Part shown: piece after piece, positions 16,425 to 24,936 of the stretch
Numbering within the stretch: position 1 is the first letter of the stretch
Layout: the number at the start of each line of letters is the position of its first letter
Assembly: GCF_031846265.1 (NCBI RefSeq)
Contig: NZ_JAVRIA010000005.1
Coordinates: forward strand, 181,356 to 245,355
Length of the DNA stretch: 64,000 nucleotides
Reading direction: 5' to 3'
From: Microcosmobacter mediterraneus
GTDB lineage: Bacteria > Bacteroidota > Bacteroidia > Flavobacteriales > Flavobacteriaceae
Position numbers and translations under genes: made by a program
Notes under the pieces: generated by a model
What the model saw: only the letters and a program-made list of their open reading frames with translations
Told to the model about the DNA's origin: nothing
Databases searched by the model: none

Positions 16425-17177
16425 ATGAGTGATCCATATGTTAAGATTAATATAGAAAATGAAGTAGGATACATAGAATTTTTTCATCCTGCACATAATT
16501 CTTTACCAGGAGATATACTAGAAAAATTGGCTAATACGATTACTGAAGCTGGTCAGAATGATGCGATTAAAGTCATAGTTCTAAAGAGTGGTGGAGATAG
16601 AACATTTTGTGCTGGTGCAAGCTTTAAAGAATTGATTAATATCAATGATGCTGCTACGGGAAAAGTATTCTTTTCAGGTTTCGCAAATGTCATTAATGCC
16701 ATGCGTAAATGTCCAAAATTTATTATTGGACGTATTCAAGGGAAAACCGTTGGTGGTGGAGTAGGATTGGCGGCTTCTACTGATTATTGCATGGGAACAA
16801 AATTCGCAGCCATTAAGTTAAGTGAATTAAATATTGGGATTGGACCTTTCGTTGTGGGACCAGCCATTGAACGTAAAATGGGATTGAGTGCGATGTCGCA
16901 AATCGCGATAGATGCTAATTCGTTTTATCCGCCAGAATGGGCAAAACAAAAAGGTTTATTTACTCATGTTTATGAAAGTGCTGAAGAATTAGACGAAGCT
17001 GTAAAAGCAACTGCTGAGCATTTATGTACCTATAACACGGAAGCTATGCTAGAAATGAAAAAAGTATTTTGGAAAGGTACAGAGGATTGGGATGAACTTT
17101 TGGCTGAACGTGCTCAAACAAGTGGACGTTTAGTACTGTCTGAGTTTACAAAAGAGAAATTAAAAGGATTTAAGTAA
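16425..17177 (+). CDS. Enoyl-CoA hydratase/isomerase, PaaF-like
   Basis: A 250-aa crotonase-fold protein. The oxyanion-hole segments FCAGASFKEL (near 62) and GKTVGGGVGLAASTDY (near 107) and the later KLSELNIGIGPFV, which has Glu at a catalytic position, support hydratase activity. By elimination it is the best candidate for PaaF, which hydrates 2,3-dehydroadipyl-CoA. The sequence diverges from enteric PaaF and also recalls methylglutaconyl-CoA hydratases, so the assignment rests on context. It is separated from paaZ by a double palindrome and is one base from paaY. Confidence 0.82.
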   Translation: MSDPYVKINIENEVGYIEFFHPAHNSLPGDILEKLANTITEAGQNDAIKVIVLKSGGDRTFCAGASFKELININDAATGKVFFSGFANVINAMRKCPKFIIGRIQGKTVGGGVGLAASTDYCMGTKFAAIKLSELNIGIGPFVVGPAIERKMGLSAMSQIAIDANSFYPPEWAKQKGLFTHVYESAEELDEAVKATAEHLCTYNTEAMLEMKKVFWKGTEDWDELLAERAQTSGRLVLSEFTKEKLKGFK

Positions 17178-17178
17178 A

Positions 17179-17775
17179 ATGATATACAGTTTCCAAGGCT
17201 ACATACCAGTTGTTCACGAAAGTAGTTTTGTGCATCCTTTGGCTGCAGTAACAGGAAATGTTATTATTGGTAAAAACTGTTATATAGGCCCTGGAGCTGC
17301 AATTCGTGGTGATTGGGGACAAATCATTTTAGAGGATGGTGTAAATATTCAGGAGAATTGTATAGTACATATGTTTCCTGGTAAATCAATTATGCTAAAA
17401 GAAAGTGCTCATGTTGGTCATGGAGCTATTATCCATGGTGCTAATTTAGGAAGGAATTGTCTCATAGGAATGAATACTGTCATTATGGATGATGCTGAAA
17501 TTGGTGACGAATGCATCGTCGGTGCAATGGCATTTGTAAAGGCAGAAACTATAATTCCCAATAGAAGTTTAGTGATTGGAAATCCGGCCAAAGTTGTTAA
17601 GCAAGTGACAGATGATATGATTGCCTGGAAAACAAAAGGTACAGCACTGTATCAACAATTACCAGCCGATTGCCATGACAGTTTAAAAGAAGTAGTGCCT
17701 TTAAGAGAAGTACCTGAAACTATGAAAATTCAAGACGATGTGTATAAAACACTTCGTGATTTTATGAATAAATAA
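17179..17775 (+). CDS. paaY: PaaY-like gamma-carbonic-anhydrase-fold thioesterase
   Basis: A 198-aa left-handed beta-helix protein with hexapeptide repeats (VIIGKNCYIGPGAAIRGDWG) and His residues in the metal-ligand pattern (NCIVHMFPG, AHVGHGAIIHGANLGRNC). PaaY proteins hydrolyse the dead-end 2-hydroxycyclohepta-1,4,6-triene-1-formyl-CoA that arises when ring opening goes wrong, so the gene protects CoA pools. The C-terminal extension (REVPETMKIQDDVYKTLRDF) is typical of PaaY and separates it from ordinary gamma-carbonic anhydrases. The E2 gene follows after two bases. Confidence 0.9.
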   Translation: MIYSFQGYIPVVHESSFVHPLAAVTGNVIIGKNCYIGPGAAIRGDWGQIILEDGVNIQENCIVHMFPGKSIMLKESAHVGHGAIIHGANLGRNCLIGMNTVIMDDAEIGDECIVGAMAFVKAETIIPNRSLVIGNPAKVVKQVTDDMIAWKTKGTALYQQLPADCHDSLKEVVPLREVPETMKIQDDVYKTLRDFMNK

Positions 17776-17777
17776 GA

Positions 17778-19067
17778 ATGTCAAAATTTGATTTAAAAAT
17801 GCCCAAAATGGGCGAAAGTATAACCGAAGGGACCATCATTAATTGGTTGGTTGCCGAAGGTGAGGCTTTTGAAGAAGGGGATATAATTTTAGAAGTCGCT
17901 ACAGATAAAGTAGATAACGAAGTACCTGCGCCTTCATCTGGAATCTTAGTGAAAACTATGTATAAAGCTAAAGATGTTGTTCTTGTAGGAGAGGTAATCG
18001 CTATATTAGAGGTTTCAGAAGAATCTAAACAGAAAAAAGAGTCTAGTCAAGATGACAAGAAGGAGGTTAAGAAAGAAAAGAAGACATTTAAACGTAGGCA
18101 ACCTCTAGTCGCTTCAGCAGAGAAATTTAATGTATCTAATTCTAATACATTCTTTTCGCCTTTAATTATTGAAATTGCGAAAACACATCATATTAGTTTT
18201 GAGGAACTGGCAAGAATTCCAGTTACTGGACTTGATGGCAGACTGCGAAAAAGTGATGTATTTCAATATATAGAAGATGGTCGCTCTTATAAATTTGCGC
18301 AACCAATCACTCAAGATCCAACAGTCTACAGAATTCCACAATTAACGTTCGATAAAGGAAAAGGAAAGGTGATAGAAATGGATCGTATGCGCCAAATGAT
18401 TGCCGATCATATGGTGTATTCGAAACATACATCACCTCATGTTACGGCTTATGTCGAAGCCGATTTAACTAATATGGTGAATTGGAGAAATGCAAATAAA
18501 GTAGCGTTTCAAGAAAAATATGGAGAACGCCTAACCTTCACACCTTTGTTTGTAGAAGCCGTTGCTAAAGCGATTAAAGATTTTCCAAATATTAACGCTT
18601 CTGTAGATGGCTCAAATATTATTGTAAAAGAAGATATAAACGTTGGTATGGCAACTGCCTTGCCAAGTGGTAATTTAATTGTGCCTGTTGTTAAAAATGC
18701 AGATACTAAAGATTTAAAAACGCTTGCCGAGAATGTAAATGCATTAGCAGAAAAAGCTAGAGAGAATAAATTAGTTGGTGACGACATTAAAGGAAGTACG
18801 TTTACTATTTCGAACGTAGGAACCTTTGGTAGTGTGATGGGAACTCCTATTATTAATCAGCCAGAAGTTGCCATTTTAGCGCTCGGAATTATTAAAAAAA
18901 GACCAGAAGTCATTACTACAGAAAAAGGTGATGAAATTGCCATAAGAAGTATGATGTACTTGTCCTTATCTTTTGATCATCGTGTCGTAGATGGTTTTTT
19001 AGGTGGAAGCTTTGTGCGTCGCGTTGCTGATTATTTTGAACAATTTGATGTAGATAGAAAGATATGA
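17778..19067 (+). CDS. 2-oxoacid dehydrogenase E2 (dihydrolipoyl acyltransferase)
   Basis: A 429-aa E2 with one N-terminal lipoyl domain (lipoyl Lys44 in EVATDKVDNEVPAP), a charged linker (about 83-115), a peripheral-subunit-binding domain (about 121-166, FFSPLIIEIAKTHHISFEEL) and the acyltransferase core (about 195-429) with the catalytic SFDHRVVDG motif near the end. It transfers the acyl group made by E1 to CoA. The stop overlaps the E1 start by 4 bases (ATGA). A dihydrolipoamide dehydrogenase (E3) is not in the window. The 2-base spacing from paaY makes this part of the paa transcription unit. Confidence 0.93.
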   Translation: MSKFDLKMPKMGESITEGTIINWLVAEGEAFEEGDIILEVATDKVDNEVPAPSSGILVKTMYKAKDVVLVGEVIAILEVSEESKQKKESSQDDKKEVKKEKKTFKRRQPLVASAEKFNVSNSNTFFSPLIIEIAKTHHISFEELARIPVTGLDGRLRKSDVFQYIEDGRSYKFAQPITQDPTVYRIPQLTFDKGKGKVIEMDRMRQMIADHMVYSKHTSPHVTAYVEADLTNMVNWRNANKVAFQEKYGERLTFTPLFVEAVAKAIKDFPNINASVDGSNIIVKEDINVGMATALPSGNLIVPVVKNADTKDLKTLAENVNALAEKARENKLVGDDIKGSTFTISNVGTFGSVMGTPIINQPEVAILALGIIKKRPEVITTEKGDEIAIRSMMYLSLSFDHRVVDGFLGGSFVRRVADYFEQFDVDRKI

Positions 19068-21109
19068 ACAAAAACATATTAAAAAAAGGATATGACAAGC
19101 TTAGTACTGCAAAAGCGATGACCGAATTATACGAAGCTAATTTTAAACAGGTTTCAAAATATGTACATGCAACCTCCAGAGGTCATGAAGCCATTCAAAT
19201 TGCTTTAGGCTTACAATTACTACCTCAAGATTATGCGTTTCCATATTATAGAGATGATGCTATGTTATTGTCTTTTGGCATGCAACCTTACGATTTAATG
19301 TTGCAGTTATTAGCTAAAAAGGATGATCCGTTTTCGGCAGGAAGAAGTTATTATTCGCATCCTAGCTTAAAGGATGATGATAAACCCAAAATCCCGCATC
19401 AATCCTCAGCAACTGGCATGCAAGCCATCCCAGCAACTGGAGTTGCAATGGGAATGCAATACAAAGAATTGCAAGGCTTAGGAGATAAAACATTAAAAGA
19501 TGCACCTTTAGTTGTATGTAGTTTAGGAGATGCTTCTGTAACCGAAGGTGAAATAGCAGAAGCCTTTCAAATGGCAGCATTAAAGCAAATGCCAATTTTA
19601 TATTTAGTACAAGATAATGGTTGGGATATTTCTGCAAATGCAGCAGAAACAAGAGCGCAAAATGCATATGAATATGCCCAAGGATTTCACGGCTTAGAGG
19701 CTATTTCTATTGATGGTGCAAATTTTACAGAAAGCTATGAAGCATTGGAGAAAGTCATAAAAACTATACGAACAGAAAGACGTCCAATATTAGTGCATGC
19801 TAAAGTGCCATTACTAAATCATCATACGTCAGGAGTTCGCATGGAATGGTATCGAGATGATTTAGAAGAAGCACGTTCTCGTGATCCTTATCCAGTATTA
19901 AAACAGCAATTAATTGATGCAGGTTTTTCTGAAAAAGAAATCAACCAGATTGAAACAAAAGCAAAAGAAAATGTACAATCCGATTTCGAAAAAGCTTTAA
20001 AGGCTGAAGACCCAAAACCTGAAGATTTATTTACTAACGATTTTGTGCCGACTCCAATAACAGAAGAAAAAGGAATACGTGAGCCAGAAGGAGGCGAAAA
20101 AGTTGTGATGGTAGATTGCGCGTTGTTTGCAGTAGAAGAACTTATGCGAGAGCATAAAGAATGTTTACTCTATGGTCAAGATGTTGGTGGTCGATTAGGA
20201 GGTGTATTTAGAGAAGCCGCAACATTAGCACAAAAATTTGGTGATGATCGCGTATTTAATACACCAATTCAAGAAGCATTTATTGTAGGTTCTACAGTAG
20301 GTATGAGTGCAGTTGGCTTAAAACCTATAGTTGAGGTGCAGTTTGCAGATTATATATGGCCAGGGCTAAATCAATTATTTACAGAAGTAAGTCGTAGCTG
20401 CTATTTATCAAATGGTAAATGGCCTGTCAGTATGATTTTGCGCGTGCCAATTGGAGCTTATGGTAGTGGTGGACCTTATCATTCGTCTTCAGTAGAAAGC
20501 GTGGTCACTAATATTAGAGGTATTAAAATTGCATATCCAAGTAATGGCGCAGATTTAAAAGGCTTGATGAAGGCAGCTTATTACGATCCAAATCCTGTAG
20601 TAATTCTTGAACATAAAGGATTGTATTGGTCGAAGGTTAAAGGAACCGATGGTGCAACATCTGTAGAACCAAGTGAAGATTATGTATTACCTTTTGGCAA
20701 AGCTTGGGTGTTGCAAGAAATTTGGAAACAAGACCATGTTGAGACATTGACTATTGTTACCTACGGAATGGGAGTGCATTGGGCTTATAATGCCACAAAA
20801 GGTATGCGAGATCAAATAGAAATTATCGATTTACGTACCTTATTTCCTTTAGATGAAGATACTATTATGACCTCTGTTAAGAAAACAGGTAAATGTTTAG
20901 TCGTTACTGAAGAACCGTCTAATAATAGTTTTGCTAGAGCTTTGGCAGGAAAAATACAAGAAGAGTGTTTTAAATATTTAGACGCTCCAGTGATGACTAT
21001 TGGAAGCGAAAATATGCCAGCAATTCCTTTAAATTCTACATTAGAAGAAACTATGATTCCTTCGACAGAGAAAGTAAAGGCTAAGATAGAAACATTATTA
21101 GATCATTAA
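19064..21109 (+). CDS. Fused alpha-beta 2-oxoacid dehydrogenase E1
   Basis: A 681-aa thiamine-diphosphate enzyme in which the E1 alpha (about 1-320) and beta (about 345-681) chains are joined. The alpha part has the ThDP motif beginning GDASVTEGEIAEAF and ending VQDNGWDIS. The beta part shows YGQDVGGRLGGVFREA, FNTPIQEAFIVGSTVGMSA and IPIGAYGSGG-like segments (VPIGAYGSGGPYHSSSVES). The family decarboxylates branched-chain or related 2-oxoacids. As the last gene of a paa operon that lacks paaK, it may act on phenylpyruvate to supply phenylacetyl-CoA. The ordinary alternative is the genome's only branched-chain complex placed here by chance. Confidence 0.92.
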   Translation: MNKNILKKGYDKLSTAKAMTELYEANFKQVSKYVHATSRGHEAIQIALGLQLLPQDYAFPYYRDDAMLLSFGMQPYDLMLQLLAKKDDPFSAGRSYYSHPSLKDDDKPKIPHQSSATGMQAIPATGVAMGMQYKELQGLGDKTLKDAPLVVCSLGDASVTEGEIAEAFQMAALKQMPILYLVQDNGWDISANAAETRAQNAYEYAQGFHGLEAISIDGANFTESYEALEKVIKTIRTERRPILVHAKVPLLNHHTSGVRMEWYRDDLEEARSRDPYPVLKQQLIDAGFSEKEINQIETKAKENVQSDFEKALKAEDPKPEDLFTNDFVPTPITEEKGIREPEGGEKVVMVDCALFAVEELMREHKECLLYGQDVGGRLGGVFREAATLAQKFGDDRVFNTPIQEAFIVGSTVGMSAVGLKPIVEVQFADYIWPGLNQLFTEVSRSCYLSNGKWPVSMILRVPIGAYGSGGPYHSSSVESVVTNIRGIKIAYPSNGADLKGLMKAAYYDPNPVVILEHKGLYWSKVKGTDGATSVEPSEDYVLPFGKAWVLQEIWKQDHVETLTIVTYGMGVHWAYNATKGMRDQIEIIDLRTLFPLDEDTIMTSVKKTGKCLVVTEEPSNNSFARALAGKIQEECFKYLDAPVMTIGSENMPAIPLNSTLEETMIPSTEKVKAKIETLLDH

Positions 21110-21165
21110 TCCAAATGGTATAATATTAGAATTTCTGTATCTTAGATTGAACTAAAATCAATTAA

Positions 21166-22227
21166 ATGCTTACCAAAAAACGATACTCGGTCAAAGACAT
21201 GGTTCTATGGACTAGAGGTGAAACACTAATATATCTTTTATATGCAGGAATAATTACTGTGCTTTATAAAGTGTTAGGCTTTACATTTTTAAATGTGCCT
21301 TGGACTCCTGTAGCATTGATAGGTACAGCTGTAGCATTTCTTGTTGGTTTTCAAAATAATTCAGCTTACGGACGGATTTGGGAGGCAAGAATGATTTGGG
21401 GAGCAATAGTCAATACTTCTCGTACTTGGGGAATGAAAGTGCAAGATATGGTTACTAATGAGCATTGTGATGAACCTATTTCTGAAGTTGAATTGAAGAA
21501 GCATAAAAAGACATTAGTTTATCGTCATATTGCATGGATGACATCATTAAGATATGCAATGCGTCAGCGTAAAAGTTGGGAAACTCAGCATAAAGCTAAA
21601 ACAAATCAAGAATGGCGAAATATGATTCATATTCCTGAGGAAGTATCAACTCTTGATGATAATTTAATGATGTATTTATCGGAAGAAGAAAGGAAATATG
21701 TACTGTCTAAGAATAATAAGCAGACCGCATTATTATATTTACAATCAAAGCATATCAGACAATTAAAAGAAAAAGGTGTAATCTGGGAATTCGCGTTTTT
21801 AGAACTTGAGAATGTTCTAGAATCATTATTTACTCATCAAGGAAAATCTGAGCGTATAAAGAATTTTCCATATCCTCGGCAATATGCGAGTTTGGGCTTA
21901 TATCTAACAAGAGTTTTTACAATTTTATTGCCCTTTGGTTTGATTCCAGAATTTGCTGAAATAGGTGATACAATGGTGGATGACTTTTTCCTTGTCGGTA
22001 AATATTTTATTTGGATTGCTATTCCGTTTTGTGCTGTTGTTTCTTGGGCATTTCATACCATGGAACGTTTAGCCAGAACAGGCGAAAATCCGTTTGAAGG
22101 TGGACCGAACGATGTTCCTATTTCTACTATTGCAAGGGGAATTGAAATAGATTTAAGACAAATGCTTGATGAAGGATCAGAAAGTATCCCAAGTCAATTT
22201 CCAGAAGAAATGAATGTTCAGATGTAA
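21166..22227 (+). CDS. Bestrophin-family anion channel
   Basis: A 353-aa membrane protein of the bestrophin/RFP-TM family, chloride or other anion channels, probably pentameric in the inner membrane. Visible features are hydrophobic stretches near residues 20-60 (TLIYLLYAGIITVLYKVLGF) and 245-305, the AFLVGFQNNSAYGRIWEAR segment and the GENPFEGGPNDVPI motif near 308-321. It starts 56 bases after the E1 gene. A TATCTTAG sequence at 21138-21145 is a weak promoter candidate. No functional link to paa is evident. Confidence 0.88.
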   Translation: MLTKKRYSVKDMVLWTRGETLIYLLYAGIITVLYKVLGFTFLNVPWTPVALIGTAVAFLVGFQNNSAYGRIWEARMIWGAIVNTSRTWGMKVQDMVTNEHCDEPISEVELKKHKKTLVYRHIAWMTSLRYAMRQRKSWETQHKAKTNQEWRNMIHIPEEVSTLDDNLMMYLSEEERKYVLSKNNKQTALLYLQSKHIRQLKEKGVIWEFAFLELENVLESLFTHQGKSERIKNFPYPRQYASLGLYLTRVFTILLPFGLIPEFAEIGDTMVDDFFLVGKYFIWIAIPFCAVVSWAFHTMERLARTGENPFEGGPNDVPISTIARGIEIDLRQMLDEGSESIPSQFPEEMNVQM

Positions 22228-22234
22228 GCAATAA

Positions 22235-22261
22235 AAAAGCCTATCGATATGATAGGCTTTT
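22235..22261. terminator. Bidirectional terminator between bestrophin gene and csp
   Basis: Perfect 11-bp stem AAAAGCCTATC (22235-22245) with GATAGGCTTTT (22251-22261), a five-base loop and A/T runs on both sides. It serves the two convergent genes. Confidence 0.85.
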
Positions 22262-22282
22262 AAAAAAGTTTTAAAAGATATA

Positions 22283-22474
22283 TTAGATAACTTTTACGTT
22301 TACCGCATTTAATCCTTTTTTTCCTTCTGTTAAATCGAATTCTACTTTATCACCTTCTCTAACCTCATCGATTAATCCAGAAATGTGTACAAAATGATCT
22401 TTGTCGCTTCCTTCTTCTGTTATGAATCCAAAACCTTTAGAATCATTAAAAAATTTTACTGTACCAGTACTCAT
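22283..22474 (-). CDS. Cold-shock protein (CspA family)
   Basis: A 63-aa single cold-shock domain, an RNA/ssDNA-binding chaperone. RNP1 reads KGFGFITEEG and RNP2 reads DHFVHISGL; the opening MSTGTVKFFNDSKGFGFI is typical. The upstream leader is short and AT-rich, with a TACTTTCG near-match to the -7 element about 25 bases before the start. Confidence 0.94.
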   Translation of the reverse strand: MSTGTVKFFNDSKGFGFITEEGSDKDHFVHISGLIDEVREGDKVEFDLTEGKKGLNAVNVKVI

Positions 22475-22594
22475 ATTAAAATATATTAAATTAAGTTGCG
22501 AAAGTAGTCTAATTAATTGATTTTCAACTATTTTATATTTCTAAATTAAAATATTATAATATAACAAATTGATTATTAGTTAAATAGCCTGTAA

Positions 22595-24271
22595 TTATAT
22601 ATTGTATTCAGAGAGTGGTTTTGTAAATTTTTCTGGGTCTGCAGCCAGATGATAACGTGGATCGTCAATAGCCTCAATAATAACTTCTTCAAATTTTGGG
22701 CTAGCTTTTCTAAGTAATACTTTGCAATCTTCACTTAAATGCTTAAGTTTAATAGACTTGCCTTCAGCTTCATATTTATTAACCAGATTAAAAATTGCTT
22801 CGAGCGCTGAATGATCACTAACTCTTGACTCAACAAAATCAATTTCAACATTATCGGGATCATTTTTTACGTCAAATTTTGAATTGAAATTTTGTATGGA
22901 TCCAAAAAACAATGGTCCCCAAATTTCATAAGTTTTTGTACCATCAGATTGAATACGTTTACGAGCTCTAATCATAGTTGCGTTTTTCCATGCAAATACT
23001 AATGCAGAGATAATTACACCAGCAATTACGGCAATAGCTAAATCTTTCCAAACAGTGATTGCTGATACTGCTATTAATACAAGCGCATCTGAAAGTGGTA
23101 TTTTTCTAATAATTCTGAAACTACTCCATGCAAATGTTCCAATAACAACCATAAACATTACGCCTACTAAAGCGGCAATTGGTATTTGTTCTATCAATGG
23201 AGCACCAAAAAGAATGAAACAAAGAAGTGCTATAGCTGCAATGGCTCCCGACAATCTTCCTCGTCCACCAGAATCTACATTAATTATAGATTGTCCAATC
23301 ATAGCACAGCCACCCATTCCTCCAAATAAGCCGTTAAGTATATTTGCTCCACCCTGAGCTACACATTCTCTATTACCATTTCCTCTAGTCTCTGTGATTT
23401 CATCAACTAGATTTAATGTCATTAAAGATTCTATTAAACCAACAGCGGCTAAAATAAATGCTGTTGAAAGTATTAAATCCCAATGACCAGAAAGTGTGTT
23501 AAATAAACCAAATATTTGATCTTGAAAAGTTGGTAATGTTCCTTGTAGACCTTCTCCTCCACCTTCTCTAATAAAGCTTCCAACTGTACTCATTTCAATA
23601 TTTCCAAATATAGTGATACAGGCTACTACAATTATAGCTACTAAAGCTGCCGGAACTTTTTTAGTTAGTTTAGGTAAACCAAACATAATACCCATTGTAA
23701 GTCCAATAAAGGCTAGCATTTTCCATAATTCAATATTTGAAAACAAGTAAGAGAGCCAATCTACTGTATTATTCCAAACAGAAATATCTTTAGGTACTGC
23801 ATTTGGGAATAGCCCAAGTTGTGATAGAAAAATCACAATAGCTAATCCATTAACAAATCCCATCATTACAGGGTGAGGGATGAGTCTTACAAATTTCCCA
23901 AGTTTAAATACTCCTGCTAATATCTGAATACCTCCAACAAAAAGTAATGTTATGAATAACCATTGTAGTCCAAGATTTTCAATCGGATTTTCTAGTCCTA
24001 TACCAACTTCATTTCCTTTTTGTATGAGATGTACCATAACTACAGCCATAGCACCTGTAGCACCAGAAATCATACCTGGTCTTCCTCCAAACAAAGAGGT
24101 TACAATTCCCATCATAAACGCACCATAGAGTCCTACTAGAGGATCAACACCAGCTACAAAAGCAAATGCTACAGCTTCTGGAACTAAAGCTAATGCTACT
24201 GTAAGTCCAGAGAGTATATCGTTTTTTGGATTTTGAGTAAAGTTTTTTCGGGTTGTATGACCTAGTATCAT
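22595..24271 (-). CDS. SulP-family inorganic anion transporter with STAS domain
   Basis: A 558-aa integral inner-membrane transporter of the SulP family (sulfate, bicarbonate or related anions). The N-terminal part begins LSGLTVALALVPEAVAFAFV and contains about a dozen membrane segments (residues 20-440). The signature GGMGGCAMIGQSIINVDSGG is near 325. A cytoplasmic STAS domain covers about 455-540 (VEIDFVESRVSDHSALEAIF). The substrate cannot be set from sequence. It has its own -7 promoter element 23 bases upstream. Confidence 0.9.
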   Translation of the reverse strand: MILGHTTRKNFTQNPKNDILSGLTVALALVPEAVAFAFVAGVDPLVGLYGAFMMGIVTSLFGGRPGMISGATGAMAVVMVHLIQKGNEVGIGLENPIENLGLQWLFITLLFVGGIQILAGVFKLGKFVRLIPHPVMMGFVNGLAIVIFLSQLGLFPNAVPKDISVWNNTVDWLSYLFSNIELWKMLAFIGLTMGIMFGLPKLTKKVPAALVAIIVVACITIFGNIEMSTVGSFIREGGGEGLQGTLPTFQDQIFGLFNTLSGHWDLILSTAFILAAVGLIESLMTLNLVDEITETRGNGNRECVAQGGANILNGLFGGMGGCAMIGQSIINVDSGGRGRLSGAIAAIALLCFILFGAPLIEQIPIAALVGVMFMVVIGTFAWSSFRIIRKIPLSDALVLIAVSAITVWKDLAIAVIAGVIISALVFAWKNATMIRARKRIQSDGTKTYEIWGPLFFGSIQNFNSKFDVKNDPDNVEIDFVESRVSDHSALEAIFNLVNKYEAEGKSIKLKHLSEDCKVLLRKASPKFEEVIIEAIDDPRYHLAADPEKFTKPLSEYNI

Positions 24272-24293
24272 AATACGTGGTGTTAAAAGTCGG

Positions 24294-24301
24294 CAAATAT
24301 A
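24294..24301 (-). promoter_or_regulatory. -7 promoter element of the SulP gene
   Basis: On the minus strand this reads TATATTTG, a perfect TAnnTTTG match, 23 bases before the SulP start codon. A TTG at the standard -33 distance is not visible. Confidence 0.45.
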
Positions 24302-24321
24302 GGCTAATATATTTAAGTCAT

Positions 24322-24349
24322 AAAAAAAGCACCAACTAGAGTTGATGCT
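24322..24349 (-). terminator. Terminator after the DUF4136 gene
   Basis: On the minus strand AGCATCAAC pairs with GTTGGTGCT around a 4-base loop, followed by seven T. One pair is G-U, which forms only in the minus-strand RNA, so the signal serves the DUF4136/hutU unit and not any plus-strand transcript. Confidence 0.75.
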
Positions 24350-24374
24350 TAAATATCTTAAATGTATAGTTTTC

Positions 24375-24920
24375 TTAATTCAAAGCAGGTGGATATTCTA
24401 CCATAATTTTTTCTACAAACTCATTGATACGCTCTTCTTTTTTTTCTACTTTTTTACTCTTAGTTACTAAATATCCTGTGCCTTGGCCTTGCCATACTAA
24501 CTCTCTTTTTTTGGCATCGATCAAATCTATATATAATATGCCCTCTGTAGATTTTGATATCATATTATAATTATTCCAATACCAAGGTGTCCAATTCCAA
24601 TTGTAATAATATGGTCCTACACCATTATTATAAACATTTACCTTTTCTCTTGCTTTAGTAAATATACTAACTAACATATCTGGATTTTCGGATTTAGTAA
24701 AGCCTTTAGCTATTAAATCGGATTCTATAGCTCTTAATATTCTTCGTTTATCTAAGTCATTAATTTCAGCTTTATCAATTCCAGATTTTAAAAATGCAAA
24801 AGTTTTATAGTCATTAAAATTTGTGTTTTTATCGTAATCTGAAGCTACTTTTACAGAGCTACAAGAACTTATTAGAAAAATTGCCAATACCAATGTTGTT
24901 TTTTGTAGTAATGTTTTCAT
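24375..24920 (-). CDS. DUF4136 lipoprotein
   Basis: A 181-aa lipoprotein with a signal peptide ending in the lipobox SSCS (lipidated Cys at about residue 20). The DUF4136 fold is recognisable from SVKVASDYDKNTNFNDYKTF at the mature N-terminus and from the central GPYYYNWNWTPWYWNNYN stretch rich in Trp and Tyr. Function is unknown; members are envelope lipoproteins. It starts 16 bases after the hutU stop and so may be co-transcribed, although the two activities are not obviously related. Confidence 0.85.
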   Translation of the reverse strand: MKTLLQKTTLVLAIFLISSCSSVKVASDYDKNTNFNDYKTFAFLKSGIDKAEINDLDKRRILRAIESDLIAKGFTKSENPDMLVSIFTKAREKVNVYNNGVGPYYYNWNWTPWYWNNYNMISKSTEGILYIDLIDAKKRELVWQGQGTGYLVTKSKKVEKKEERINEFVEKIMVEYPPALN

Positions 24921-24936
24921 GACTTATATATTATGG

